Origin: Gammaproteobacteria bacterium
GTDB lineage: Bacteria > Pseudomonadota > Gammaproteobacteria > Pseudomonadales > Azotimanducaceae
Reading direction: 5' to 3'
Length of the DNA: 64,000 nt
Assembly: GCA_028821125.1 (NCBI GenBank)
Contig: JAPPHD010000191.1
Coordinates: 34,698 to 98,697 of the forward strand
Position numbers and translations under genes: made by a program
Shown here: in pieces, positions 40,103 through 49,260 of the stretch
How positions within the stretch are numbered: the stretch's first letter is position 1
Layout of the letters: each line of letters opens with the position of its first letter
Notes under the pieces: model-generated
What the model saw: only the letters and a program-made list of their open reading frames with translations
What the model was told of the DNA's origin: nothing
Database searches by the model: none

Positions 40103-40207
40103 TTAGTGGGCGCGTTCCAGCAATCCAACCGGCAGGGCATGAAAGGTGCGGCCTTCGACTCGGAACGGCAGAACCTCATCCCCGGTGTAGATCAGCACGC
40201 CACGATG
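40103..40207 (-). pseudogene. C-terminal fragment of a DUF4143-type ATPase
   Basis: About 34 codons read HRGVLIYTGDEVLPF then RTFHALPVGLLERAH and a stop. This matches the typical end of AAA ATPases with a DUF4143 domain (RGxxxYTGxxxLPFxxxxxALPxxxL). No ATPase core is found upstream; the frame before it is meaningless. It appears to be the residue of a lost gene between sdhC and the sterol methyltransferase gene. Confidence 0.4.
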
Positions 40208-40259
40208 AAGGTTGCCCCGGACGCGCCGGTGGGCCCAGGTGCGCGGCCGGGGTGCCCGT

Positions 40260-41252
40260 CTAGCGCGGCTTGCGCGCATGGACGAGGAAACCGGGCGTGA
40301 AGATGCCCAGTTCACCGCCTTCGACCAGCGCGTCGGCTGCAACGTTCAGGAGTTCAGCGGCTTCGGCGGTCCCTGCCGGTACGATGCGGAGCCGTTCGAG
40401 CACGGCGGTCGCAGCCGCGGTCAGGCGCCTGCCCGCCGGGGTGCGTGCGAACGAGGACAGGGAGGCGTCGCGTCCCTGCAGCGAGAGGTACCAGGGCGTG
40501 CCCGGATCGCTGGTCGCCGCCTGGTCCGTGGCCGTCAGCACCTCGAACCCGGCGGCCTCGGCGGCCTCTACCTGCTGTCGCGTGGCAAGGAGGTCAGGGG
40601 TGGCATTCCCGGATTCGATGCGTTCGCGCACGTCGCGATGACGGCCGTCTGCCGCATCGAACCGTTCCGTCAGGCACCAGTCGATGGCAGCGATCTCTCC
40701 ACCCGAGCGCAGCAGGCGGAATATCTCGGCAAACAGCCGCCCGGTGTCCGGGGCATGGCACATGGCTTCGAAGGAATAGGCGGCGTCGAAGTGGCCTTCC
40801 GGTAGCGGCACGTTCATGAAGTCCGCGAGCAGGAACCGGCAGGACGCCTCAAGGCCCGCCCTGGAGAGCGACGCTTCGCCCCTTCTGATCTGGTGGGCGT
40901 TGTTGTTGATTCCGGTGATGCTGGCGCCGGTGGCGCGTGCAATCGTCACCAGCGGCCCGCCGACGCCGCAGCCGACATCCGCAACCTGCATGCCGGGCCG
41001 GAGGTCGAGCAGGCGTCCCACGCCCTCTTCGTGAAGGCGTTGTGCCGTCGCGAGGCGCTCGCCGGCGTGGCGGGGCGAGAAGTGGAACGAGGTGCCCCAC
41101 GCGTACTCGTAGAACGGCGTGACGACGTCGTAGTAGCGGCTCACGAGGTCGGACTGCGACCGGACGCTGTCGGCTCCTGCGGAGGAAGCGACAGGGTTCT
41201 GAAGCTCGCGATAGTCCTGGAGTGCGGAAGAGAGATTGGTGCGACTCGCCAT
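40260..41252 (-). CDS. Sterol C-24 methyltransferase-like enzyme
   Basis: This 330-residue SAM methyltransferase looks like eukaryotic sterol 24-C-methyltransferase (ERG6/SMT) along its whole length. The sterol-binding region I motif is YYDVVTPFYEYAWGTSFHF (residues 40-58). The SAM motif is DVGCGVGGP (92-100), followed by TGINNNAHQI (113-122), EAMCHAPD (162-169) and a C-terminal sterol-methyltransferase domain (TPWYLSLQGR, GRRLTAAATAVLERLRIVP, GGELGIFTPGFLVHARKP). Cyclopropane synthases and ubiquinone methyltransferases lack that C-terminal part. Bacterial SMT homologues have been reported from uncultured and host-associated lineages. No sterol-synthesis gene is near, so it might act on imported or host sterols (inference). 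AAGGAAA precedes ATG 41252. Confidence 0.85.
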   Translation of the reverse strand: MASRTNLSSALQDYRELQNPVASSAGADSVRSQSDLVSRYYDVVTPFYEYAWGTSFHFSPRHAGERLATAQRLHEEGVGRLLDLRPGMQVADVGCGVGGPLVTIARATGASITGINNNAHQIRRGEASLSRAGLEASCRFLLADFMNVPLPEGHFDAAYSFEAMCHAPDTGRLFAEIFRLLRSGGEIAAIDWCLTERFDAADGRHRDVRERIESGNATPDLLATRQQVEAAEAAGFEVLTATDQAATSDPGTPWYLSLQGRDASLSSFARTPAGRRLTAAATAVLERLRIVPAGTAEAAELLNVAADALVEGGELGIFTPGFLVHARKPR

Positions 41253-41320
41253 GGCTGGGCCCGGTTTCCTTGTCAGACCGTGCAGGCGGTGGCGGCTGCA
41301 CGGGCCTTCACTCGGCTCTG

Positions 41321-41338
41321 GCCGCCGCCAGCGGCGGC
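41321..41338. other. Short perfect hairpin between the FAD oxidase and methyltransferase genes
   Basis: GCCGCCGC (41321-41328) and GCGGCGGC (41331-41338) form an 8-base stem around two bases. It lies in the 210-base gap between two same-strand genes. It could be a weak terminator or attenuator; there is no T run. Confidence 0.35.
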
Positions 41339-41462
41339 GATGAAGTCACCCGGCATCATGACGAAGGTGATCATGCGGCCATGTTACTCCTTTGTGCGCC
41401 GGGTCGTCGTCGCAACGACCGGTAGCGGGAGGAGATGAGAGCATTAGACACCAGCGAGGTCC

Positions 41463-42845
41463 TCACCCGGAGAGCAGTTTGCCCGGATTCATCACTCCGT
41501 TCGGATCGAAAACGGCTTTCACGCCCCGCATGAGTTCAATCTCCGCCGGACTGCGCGAGAATTCGAGGAAATCGCGCTTGAGCAGCCCCACGCCGTGCTC
41601 GGCGGAGATGCTGCCGCCTCGATTCCGCACCGCTGCGAACAGCGCGGGGCTGATGCGGTGGCACTGTTCGTAGAATTCGTCCGTGGCAAGGCTTTCCGGT
41701 TTCAGTATGTTGAGGTGCAGGTTGCCGTCACCGATGTGGCCGTACCAGCAGATCTCGAACTCGGGGTAACTCTCACCGACGATGCGGTCGACCTCGTCGA
41801 GAAAGTCCGGAACGTCCGACACGCGCACACTCAGGTCGTTCTTGTACGGTGTGAGCGGGGCAATGCTCTCGGTGATGCCTTCCCGCAGCGCCCAGAGCGA
41901 CGCGGCCTGGGCATCGGACTGGCTGATGACGCCGTCTGCTACCCAGTTTCTTTCGACAGCCGCCTGAAACACCCCCAGGGCCGTATCTTCCGCCGCGGCA
42001 TCGAACTCGATCAACGCATAGAACGGAGCGGCCTTGTCCAACGGCCGTTGCAGGCGACGATGGGCGACCACGTGGGTCAGCGCCAGCTCCGAGAAGAACT
42101 CGAACGCGGAAAGCGCCAAGGCAGCCTGGAAAGCTTCCAGAACCGGCAGAATGGCCGCCAGGCCGTTCAGGCCCAGCACCATTACGCGCTGGGGCGGCGG
42201 CGGCGGCCGCAGGCGCACCTCCGCTTCGACGATAAAGCCCAGGGTTCCCTCCGAACCGATGAACAGGTGGCGCAGGTCGTAGCCGGTGGCGTTCTTCACC
42301 AGGCCGTTGTTGCAGTCGAGCAGGGCGCCGGTTCCCGCGACCACCTTCAGCCCCGCGATCCAGTCGCGGGTGAGGCCATAGCGAATCACCCGGATGCCCC
42401 CTGCATTGGTCGCGACATTGCCGCCGATCTGGCTCGAACCGCTCGACCCGAAGTCCACGGGATAGCAGAGGCCACGTTCGTGCGCGTATGCCTGCAGCGC
42501 CGCGGTGACGACGCCGGCCTGGCACCTGGCGAGCCGGTTCACGGGATCGAACGCAAGTATCCGGTTCATCCGGTCGAAGGAAACAACGACTTCTCCGTCT
42601 GCCGCCACCGCGCCGCCGGACAGGCCCGTGCGGCCGCCTGAAGGGACGAGGGCCAGCCCCTGGGCATTCGCAAGACCGGTCAGCGCAACCACTTCGTCAA
42701 CTGTCTCCGGAAACACGATGGCGCCCGGCGCGGCCTTGAAGTTCCGTGTCCAGTCGACCCCCCAGGCCGCCAGGTCGTCGGCATTGGTTCTGACGCGGCC
42801 GGGAGTGAATATGTCCTTTAGCGCTTTCAGCAGGAAAGACCTCAT
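41463..42845 (-). CDS. FAD-linked oxidase (GlcD/D-2-hydroxyacid dehydrogenase type)
   Basis: This 460-residue flavoprotein belongs to the VAO/PCMH family that oxidises D-2-hydroxy acids (D-lactate, glycolate, D-2-hydroxyglutarate). The FAD domain shows PSGGRTGLSGGAVAADGEVV, FGSSGSSQIGGNVATNAGG and YDLRHLFIGSEGTLGFI. The C-terminal FAD-oxidase domain has the metal-binding YGHIGDGNLHLNIL and ISAEHGVGLLKRDFL. ATG 42845 is chosen because GGGGC precedes it and the protein then begins MRSFLLKALKDIFTPGRV; the open frame extends 84 codons further without support. Position relative to the TCA genes would suit a D-2-hydroxyglutarate dehydrogenase, but that is a guess. Confidence 0.92.
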   Translation of the reverse strand: MRSFLLKALKDIFTPGRVRTNADDLAAWGVDWTRNFKAAPGAIVFPETVDEVVALTGLANAQGLALVPSGGRTGLSGGAVAADGEVVVSFDRMNRILAFDPVNRLARCQAGVVTAALQAYAHERGLCYPVDFGSSGSSQIGGNVATNAGGIRVIRYGLTRDWIAGLKVVAGTGALLDCNNGLVKNATGYDLRHLFIGSEGTLGFIVEAEVRLRPPPPPQRVMVLGLNGLAAILPVLEAFQAALALSAFEFFSELALTHVVAHRRLQRPLDKAAPFYALIEFDAAAEDTALGVFQAAVERNWVADGVISQSDAQAASLWALREGITESIAPLTPYKNDLSVRVSDVPDFLDEVDRIVGESYPEFEICWYGHIGDGNLHLNILKPESLATDEFYEQCHRISPALFAAVRNRGGSISAEHGVGLLKRDFLEFSRSPAEIELMRGVKAVFDPNGVMNPGKLLSG

Positions 42846-42982
42846 AGCGACGCCCCATAGATCTGTGCCATCCGCCCCCATAGCACCACTGGCGGCCCAT
42901 GGCAAAAGTGAGTGCACTCCACCTTCGCGGAAACGGCGCTGCCGACAGGCCTGCCGAGTGACTAAAGGGGCTCTTGAACGGG

Positions 42983-45900
42983 CTAGCGGGGAGCTGTCCG
43001 AGACGGCGCTGTCGATAGGTTCGTCAGGTGCCCGGTCGGGCTGCGCAGCAGGCTGGTCACCGCAAGTTGGTGATGGGTCTCGACGAGCAGTTGCCACTTG
43101 CCTTTTCCATCGCCGAGCAGGCCGCCGAATATCTCGCCTCCCTCCGGCCTGTCCGGCGCCGGCATGCCTGTCTCGAGTTCCGCAGCCGTGAATTCGGCCG
43201 CCTGGCCCGCCGGGATTCTCAGGCCGATGCCGCCCGTTGGAGAAGCACCCGTGTCGTCTATGCCAACCACCAACATTTCTGCATCGGAGCCGCCCAGGTT
43301 CACGATCCGCAGTATGCTGACCTGCTTTCTGTTGCTCGCCGGATTGAACGTGGCGATGCGATGAAAGCGTGTCGCCACCGGCGCCCGGTCGTGTACCGCG
43401 GTGAGGAAGCCGTCGCTCGTGCGGATGTAGGACAGCGCTTCGAAATCCAGGTCGCTGTCCAATTCCAGGCGCCAGTCGCCGGTACCGGGGCCGACACCGT
43501 GCGACAGGCCCTTTTCGGGATTGCCGTTCTCGATGTCCCGGGAATTGAAGTGGGCCGCCGCGCCCGCCTGAATCGTCAGGGCAGCCGCGGGGTAGCGGTG
43601 CCCCGCGTCATCGATGGCGGCAATGCGGATTTCGCCACCTTCCGACGAGCGATTGATGACGCGCACGAACCCCTGGCGCATCGAGTCCGACGCCGACGGG
43701 AACAGCGGCACCAGTGCGCGCCCGTATACGGTCACGACAAAGGTCTGGGTGATCCGGAACTCCTCGCCGTCATCGCTTGTGGCGGTAGCCGTCACCGTTA
43801 CCGTGGTCTGGCCCGAGACGTTGCCGACAACGTCCATGTCACCGTCCTGCGTAATCGTCACGTCGACGATCTCGGGATCTGCCGCCGCCACACTATAGGT
43901 CAGCGGGCGCTGCTCGGGATCGTCAAAATGGCCCGCCACGTTCAGCAAGGCGCCCGTCCGGGCTCCGAGCGTCCAGTCTCCGATTCGGGGACCCTGACCG
44001 AGGGACCGCGGCACCGCGTTGACGATGGCGGAAGGCTCCGCGTCGGCAACGCCCCTGCGCGTCGCAATGATCCGGACGTGGTATTCCGTGCCGGCCTCCA
44101 GAGGTGTAATCGTGAATTCCGTTACGTCCCCTTCGCCGATGACACGCTCCCGGTCGGTGCCGAACGACTCGCTTTCGGTGCGCCACTGAACACGGTAGCC
44201 GTCGGCGCCGGCGACCGCGTTCCAGGACACCGTCAGCCCTGCGGCCACCGGCTCGATCCGCACACCCCCAACGCGACCGAGCGCCGGGTCGGCGATGCCC
44301 GAGATCGAGAAGGACAGGGTCAGCGGTGTGCCGGCTTCACCACTGCCGTCGCGCTCCCAGTATGGCGTCGCCGTGATGCCATAGCTGCCGTCGACGAGCG
44401 GTTCGCCGTAGTAGTCGCCCTGCCCGTCATCGCCAAACAGGGCATACGGGCCGTCGTTGTCGGTACTCGAGGTCTCGACGGGCCCGGTAAGGTCGAACTT
44501 CAGGCTGCCGAGCCAGGGAACGCTTTCCACGTCGGCGCGAATCGAAACGGAGCCTGCGCTGGAGTTGTACACTTCGATGGCCTGGCCGTCCCCGATGGCG
44601 GCGATGTCGCTGTCCCGCGCGGCGTCGACCAGCACGAGCCCCGTGACGGGCGGCAGGCGCCGGATCTCGACCACCGAATCGGCGCCGCCGGCCAGCGTTG
44701 CGCCTGCCGGCGAAGAGAGTTGCACCCTGAAGCGCCTGGTCGGGTCCGTTTCGTCGTTCTCGAGCAGGCTAATGACGATAGACTGCGGCCTGGCGTCGCC
44801 ATCGTCCCAGCGCAACCGGCGCGTTGAAGGCGCCCGGTAGTCCGTCCCCGCCACGGCGGTATCCGGGCTGACCGCAACGGATGCGGTGACGGCGCCCGCG
44901 GGGTTGCCCTGACGCTGCACGGCGACAACGGCGCGCTCCGCGCCCGCTCGCACGGCAGTCACCTGTTCCAGGAATCCGAGTGAAGCGGGTGCACCGGCAT
45001 CCCCGACGAAAAGGCTCGCCAGGTTCGGGTGATCGAGCACCGCCCCTCCGGTCGGGTTCTCCAGGCGCACAAAGGCACGCTCGATCGGCTCGGAATCGCT
45101 GTCGCTCGATAGCGGCACGGTGATGGTGCGGTTGCCGGTGTCGCCGGCCGGCCAGTTCAGCCTGCCGTCCGCCAAGGCGATGTCACCGGTACCGGCCGAC
45201 GCCCCGTAAACCCTGTAGTCCACCGAGACGCTGTCCGACGAGCCACCGGTGCGGGACGCCGAAACGGTCAGATCGGTACCCTCCTCGCCGCCGAAAGCAG
45301 GTGCCGTGAACGCAATCTTTCCCTGGCGGGAGTCCAGGGTTCGATCGGCGACCACGTACAGGCCGCCGCTGAAGTCGCTGACCAGAATGTTGCCGCTCGG
45401 CAGGTAAGGATAGACGCCCCAAGCCCCGTCGAATGCGGTGGAGTCGGAAACCGGGAAGGTGTCGAAACGTCCAACGTCCCTGGGCGCATCGGGCTCGGTG
45501 ATGTCGAGCACCGTGAACCCTCGCGTGTAGTTCGACATGTAATACCGGTTGCCGCGCACATAGCCGTTGTGATCGATTGCGGCGGTCGGCCCTTCCCAAA
45601 CGCGTGAAAGCACCGGGTCGACGAGGCTCTTCAGGTCGAATACGCGCAGTGTCGTATTGAGCCCGTGATTCTGTTCGTCGAGTTCATCGTGGACGAAGAG
45701 GTAGTTCCGGTCTTCGCTCAGCCAACCCGAGTGCACGTAGCTTGCCCGGTCGTAGGTGGTGGAACTGAGCAACTTGGGGTTTGCCTGGTCGCTGAAGTCC
45801 CAGATGTCGAACGTGGTCTCGGAAAAGTCGAAGAGAACTTCGCACAGGCGGTTGCCGGATTGACAGGCCGTCGCCCGGGCATCGTCAACCAGCATCGAGG

Positions 45901-47008
45901 TGGCGTCGTGGGTGTAGTGGGCTGCGGTGTCCCCGGGGGACTGTCCGGCAAGGCTGGGAGCCACGGGGTCTGTCAGCCCGTAGGCACGGAAGGCGCCGTG
46001 GAGTTTATTCGAACCCAATACCTGCAACAGGGGCGGCGGCCAACCCGCCACCGGCGCGTTAGTCGTGAAATCGACATTGCTGACATAGACGTTGTGGGAA
46101 GTGACGTTGTCCGTCACCCTGCCCGCGAGGGATATCCGGTTCGGCAGCCCGGTCAGGTCGATGACCATGATCTGCTCCGCGGCTTCCGCGCTCACATAAG
46201 CGAAAGTCCGCCAGCGCTGCGACTGCTCCTCATAGACCTGAAAAACCTTGACGTCGCGCCAGAAAGTGTCGTTACCCGCCACCTGGCCCACCTGAAACGG
46301 GATTTCGGGATCTGTGACGTCAATGACCGCCAAACCGATGTTCAGGCCGAGCAGGGCGTACTCACGCTCGGTGTTCAGGTCGACGAAGCCCCAGATGTCG
46401 TTCGCAGCGCTGGGCTCGACCTGGAGGTCTGTCAAGGCGACATGGGACAGCAGGTCGACCCGGTCGCAGGGGAACTCGCCCGCCCTGCCGTTGTTGCAGG
46501 GAACCCGCCCGCTGCTTGCCTGCATGGCCGCGAAGCCGGCGCGAAACTCCTCGAGCACTTGGCGCTGTTGCGGCCGCAGGCCCTTGCGGTCGACCACGAC
46601 ATGAAATCCCCGGTCGCGCAGTTGCTGCCGGAATTCCAGCGGCACCCCGACCAGCGTGGTCCGGTTCGTGTCCGGCGCCTGCCTGGCGAAATGGTCGAAT
46701 CGGTCGAAACCGCCCTGAACGTCGAGCATGCCGCTGGTCAGCATGAAGATGTCCTGGGCGGTACGCACCGGGTAAGTGCCACTGGCAACGAGTATCCGGT
46801 CGCCCTTGCCGGCTACGGATTGGGCGTACTGGATGGTGCGGCAGGGGCGCACTGGGAGTTCGCAATTGCCGGCATCCTTGCCTTGCGGCGCGACGTGTCG
46901 CGGAATCTCATGTTCACCATGGCCCCACGCCAGACCGAACAAAAACAGGAGGAGGGCCGGTGCGACTTTGCCGATGAAATGCCTACCCAATTTTGGGGAC
47001 TGCTGCAT
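42983..47008 (-). CDS. Giant secreted choice-of-anchor-B / Calx-beta / fibronectin-III protein
   Basis: The 1341-residue product has a signal peptide (VAPALLLFLFGLAWGHGEHE) and an early Cys-containing region resembling right-handed-helix starts (CRTIQYAQSVAGKGDRI). A choice-of-anchor-B (LVIVD-type) propeller spans about residues 195-560: SNDIWGF-like start ANDIWGFVDLNTEREYALLG, VTSHNVYVSN, YVHSGWLSEDRNYLFVHDEL, AAIDHNGYVRGNRYYMSNYT. Two Calx-beta domains follow (about 565-790), then a fibronectin type III domain (VSWNAVAGADGYRVQW), a cadherin-like domain, and a C-terminal pair of modules (GFVRVINRSSEGGEIRIAAI ... SILRIVNLGGSDAEMLVVGI) shared with the protein at 15615-17132. It is divergent from the MbnP/MbnH pair. 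A surface or secreted adhesion or binding role is likely. Confidence 0.85.
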   Translation of the reverse strand: MQQSPKLGRHFIGKVAPALLLFLFGLAWGHGEHEIPRHVAPQGKDAGNCELPVRPCRTIQYAQSVAGKGDRILVASGTYPVRTAQDIFMLTSGMLDVQGGFDRFDHFARQAPDTNRTTLVGVPLEFRQQLRDRGFHVVVDRKGLRPQQRQVLEEFRAGFAAMQASSGRVPCNNGRAGEFPCDRVDLLSHVALTDLQVEPSAANDIWGFVDLNTEREYALLGLNIGLAVIDVTDPEIPFQVGQVAGNDTFWRDVKVFQVYEEQSQRWRTFAYVSAEAAEQIMVIDLTGLPNRISLAGRVTDNVTSHNVYVSNVDFTTNAPVAGWPPPLLQVLGSNKLHGAFRAYGLTDPVAPSLAGQSPGDTAAHYTHDATSMLVDDARATACQSGNRLCEVLFDFSETTFDIWDFSDQANPKLLSSTTYDRASYVHSGWLSEDRNYLFVHDELDEQNHGLNTTLRVFDLKSLVDPVLSRVWEGPTAAIDHNGYVRGNRYYMSNYTRGFTVLDITEPDAPRDVGRFDTFPVSDSTAFDGAWGVYPYLPSGNILVSDFSGGLYVVADRTLDSRQGKIAFTAPAFGGEEGTDLTVSASRTGGSSDSVSVDYRVYGASAGTGDIALADGRLNWPAGDTGNRTITVPLSSDSDSEPIERAFVRLENPTGGAVLDHPNLASLFVGDAGAPASLGFLEQVTAVRAGAERAVVAVQRQGNPAGAVTASVAVSPDTAVAGTDYRAPSTRRLRWDDGDARPQSIVISLLENDETDPTRRFRVQLSSPAGATLAGGADSVVEIRRLPPVTGLVLVDAARDSDIAAIGDGQAIEVYNSSAGSVSIRADVESVPWLGSLKFDLTGPVETSSTDNDGPYALFGDDGQGDYYGEPLVDGSYGITATPYWERDGSGEAGTPLTLSFSISGIADPALGRVGGVRIEPVAAGLTVSWNAVAGADGYRVQWRTESESFGTDRERVIGEGDVTEFTITPLEAGTEYHVRIIATRRGVADAEPSAIVNAVPRSLGQGPRIGDWTLGARTGALLNVAGHFDDPEQRPLTYSVAAADPEIVDVTITQDGDMDVVGNVSGQTTVTVTATATSDDGEEFRITQTFVVTVYGRALVPLFPSASDSMRQGFVRVINRSSEGGEIRIAAIDDAGHRYPAAALTIQAGAAAHFNSRDIENGNPEKGLSHGVGPGTGDWRLELDSDLDFEALSYIRTSDGFLTAVHDRAPVATRFHRIATFNPASNRKQVSILRIVNLGGSDAEMLVVGIDDTGASPTGGIGLRIPAGQAAEFTAAELETGMPAPDRPEGGEIFGGLLGDGKGKWQLLVETHHQLAVTSLLRSPTGHLTNLSTAPSRTAPR

Positions 47009-47134
47009 ACGCGCTCAAGCCTACCCTTTCCAGGACCTCTCTGTAAGGACTCCGTACATGTCCGGTGCTCCCTGCCCCTGCCGCCCTCCTGCGACCGCTT
47101 CTGGCGCGTTCCCGTGTCGGCTACCATTGCCGGC

Positions 47135-47974
47135 ATGCCCGTCACATCCCCCGTCCACGCGAGTTTTTCCAGGCGCTCCAGGCTCTGTGTCCTGGCCCTG
47201 GCCACGACCATGGCTCAAGGCTGCGGCGATACCGCCCACGAACCGGTACGCCTGGAGTTTCGCCTGGACTCGTCTCACCTGGCCTGCGGCGCCGGCGTCG
47301 TTTCGGGCCAACTGGGATTTTACGTTTCCGGCCTTCGACTCGTGGATGCGTACGGTACGACGACTCCGGTGTCCCTGGACACAACGTCAACCCAAAGCCA
47401 GGCTGACGGAGTCGCCCTGGTTGGGTGGGCAGGTAGCTGTGAACAGGCCCCGGATGCGGATGCGGCCTCAATGGCGAATCCTGCGGTCACAGGGCGTGTT
47501 GCCGGCGCGATGCACCAGGCCGTCGAGTTCGAACTCGGCGTGCCGTTCGAGCACAACCATGCCAACCCGCTCACCGCCCAGCCACCCCTGAACGTGTCGT
47601 CCATGTTCTGGACCTGGCAGACGGGCTACAAGTTCCTGCGCCTGGATCTCGGCAGCGACTGGTCGTTCCACCTCGGCAGCACAGGCTGCGTCTCGGCGTC
47701 GGCCGTGCGGCCTCCCCAGGCCTGCAATCGACCCAACCTGGCAACGGTACGCCTGCCGGCAGCGGCGGCGTTCCAGGGTGTCGTGGTGGTCGATCTCGAT
47801 AGCCTGCTCGCCGGCCTGGACGTCACCGCGGCGGAAAACTGCGTCGAAGCGTACGGCAAGCGCGAGGAATGCCGGCGTTTGCTGGCAGGGCTGGGCATCG
47901 ATGCTGAAACCGGGCGCTGTGTCAGTGAATGCGGGCACCAGACCCTTTTTCGCTACGAACCGGCTCCATCGTGA
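47135..47974 (+). CDS. mbnP: MbnP-like copper-binding protein (metallo-mystery pair, four-Cys protein)
   Basis: This 279-residue secreted protein matches the MbnP family, the partner of the di-haem enzyme MbnH. The four expected cysteines are Cys51 (HLACGAG), Cys102 (GSCEQ), Cys185 (GSTGCVS) and Cys197 (PQACNRP). The motif SSMFWTWQTGYKFLRLDLG contains the tryptophans (159, 161) of which one is converted to kynurenine by MbnH in characterised pairs, forming a copper site. Four further Cys lie near the C-terminus (CVEAYGKREECRRLL, GRCVSECG), which is unusual. The signal ends ATTMAQGC, which may be a lipobox. The mbnH gene follows with coupled translation. Confidence 0.88.
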   Translation: MPVTSPVHASFSRRSRLCVLALATTMAQGCGDTAHEPVRLEFRLDSSHLACGAGVVSGQLGFYVSGLRLVDAYGTTTPVSLDTTSTQSQADGVALVGWAGSCEQAPDADAASMANPAVTGRVAGAMHQAVEFELGVPFEHNHANPLTAQPPLNVSSMFWTWQTGYKFLRLDLGSDWSFHLGSTGCVSASAVRPPQACNRPNLATVRLPAAAAFQGVVVVDLDSLLAGLDVTAAENCVEAYGKREECRRLLAGLGIDAETGRCVSECGHQTLFRYEPAPS

Positions 47975-48015
47975 CCGGAACGACTGTCCGGGCCCCCCGG
48001 CAACCCGGGACGCCA

Positions 48016-49260
48016 ATGGATTCGGATTTGATCGAGCGCAGGGAAGATCCGGCGTCCATATACGAAGCAGGCCGACGATTCCTGCGGTTCCCACGCCGGT
48101 GCCCGCCGGCCCGAAACAGGTTTTCGCCACCGACCGGCAACGGCTGGATTGGCGCGCTCGCCATCGCGATGCTGCTCGGTTCCGTCGGCTGCGGCACTCC
48201 GGAGCAGTACGACTGGCCGCTTCCGGAGGGCTACCCGTTGCCGGAAGTGCCCGCTGACAATCCCATGACCCGGGCCAAGGTGGAACTCGGCCGGCACCTG
48301 TTCTACGACACCCGGCTGTCCGGCAACGGCGAACAGGCCTGCGCTTCCTGTCACCGGCCCGAGTACGCCTTTTCGGAACCCCGGCCCCGGGCCGTGGGCT
48401 CGACCGGTGAACTGAACCGGCGCAATGCCCTGGCGCTGGTGAACGTTGCCTACAACAGCACGCTGATGTGGGCGCATCCGGGCCTGCGCCGCATCGAACG
48501 GCAACTGCTGATCCCGATGTTCGGCGAAGCGCCAGTCGAACTCGGCATCGCGGGGCGCGAAGACGAGGTACTGGCCCGGTTCCGGCGGGACGAGCGCTAC
48601 CGGCAACTGTTCGGCGACGCCTTTCCGGGCGAGGGCCGGCTGGAGTTCACGCATATCGTCCATGCGCTGGCCTGCTTCGTGCGGTCGCTGCTGTCGTTCG
48701 AATCGCCCTTCGACCGTTACGCCTACGGCGGCGACGATGCCGCCCTCAACGAGGCCGCGATCCGGGGGATCGGGCTCTTCTTTTCCGAACGCTTCGAGTG
48801 CCACCATTGCCACACCGGGTTCAACTTCACCGAGTCGACCGATCACGAGAGTTCCGCCATGCTCGACAACCCGTTCCACAATACGGGGCTCTACAACGTC
48901 GCCGGGGACAATGCCTACCCAGCCGAGGACCAGGGGCTGTACGACCTCACCGGCGACCCCGCGGACCGCGGCCGCTTCCGCGCGCCGACCCTGCGCAACG
49001 TGGCGCTCACGGCCCCCTACATGCACGACGGCAGCCTCCCCGACCTGAATGCGGTGCTCGATTTCTATGCTGCCGGGGGCCGCGACATCGAGGACGGTGA
49101 ACATGCCGGAGACGGACGCGCCAACGCCTACAAGAGCCAGTTCGTCAAGGGCATCGACATGACGGAACGGGAACGCACCGAGATGCTGGCCTTTCTGAAC
49201 GCCCTGACCGACCCGTCGTTCGTCGACCGGGCCGAGCACCGGAATCCCTTCGCCGAATGA
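48016..49260 (+). CDS. mbnH: MbnH-like di-haem c-type enzyme (MauG/CcpA superfamily)
   Basis: This di-haem cytochrome belongs to the MauG/cytochrome-c-peroxidase superfamily. Haem-attachment sites are CASCHRPEYAFSE (residues 109-113 for CASCH) and CHHCHTGFNFTE (262-266). GRHLFYDTRLSGNGEQAC, ALVNVAYNSTLMWAHPG and FRAPTLRNVALTAPYMHDGS are typical of MbnH. In known pairs it oxidises a Trp of MbnP. I give ATG 48016, 414 residues; a GTG at 47971 overlapping the mbnP stop (GTGA) would couple translation and add 15 residues. Either start leaves a long charged leader before the hydrophobic signal (GALAIAMLLGSVGCG), which is odd. Confidence 0.9.
   Translation: MDSDLIERREDPASIYEAGRRFLRFPRRCPPARNRFSPPTGNGWIGALAIAMLLGSVGCGTPEQYDWPLPEGYPLPEVPADNPMTRAKVELGRHLFYDTRLSGNGEQACASCHRPEYAFSEPRPRAVGSTGELNRRNALALVNVAYNSTLMWAHPGLRRIERQLLIPMFGEAPVELGIAGREDEVLARFRRDERYRQLFGDAFPGEGRLEFTHIVHALACFVRSLLSFESPFDRYAYGGDDAALNEAAIRGIGLFFSERFECHHCHTGFNFTESTDHESSAMLDNPFHNTGLYNVAGDNAYPAEDQGLYDLTGDPADRGRFRAPTLRNVALTAPYMHDGSLPDLNAVLDFYAAGGRDIEDGEHAGDGRANAYKSQFVKGIDMTERERTEMLAFLNALTDPSFVDRAEHRNPFAE

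Noticed and set aside
42846..43097. 84-codon N-terminal extension of the FAD-linked oxidase
   Set aside because: It overlaps the end of the giant protein gene, has no family similarity, and a ribosome site exists before ATG 42845.
45665..47134. Long 5' extension of the mbnP frame
   Set aside because: It lies antisense to the giant secreted protein gene; the signal peptide begins only after ATG 47135.
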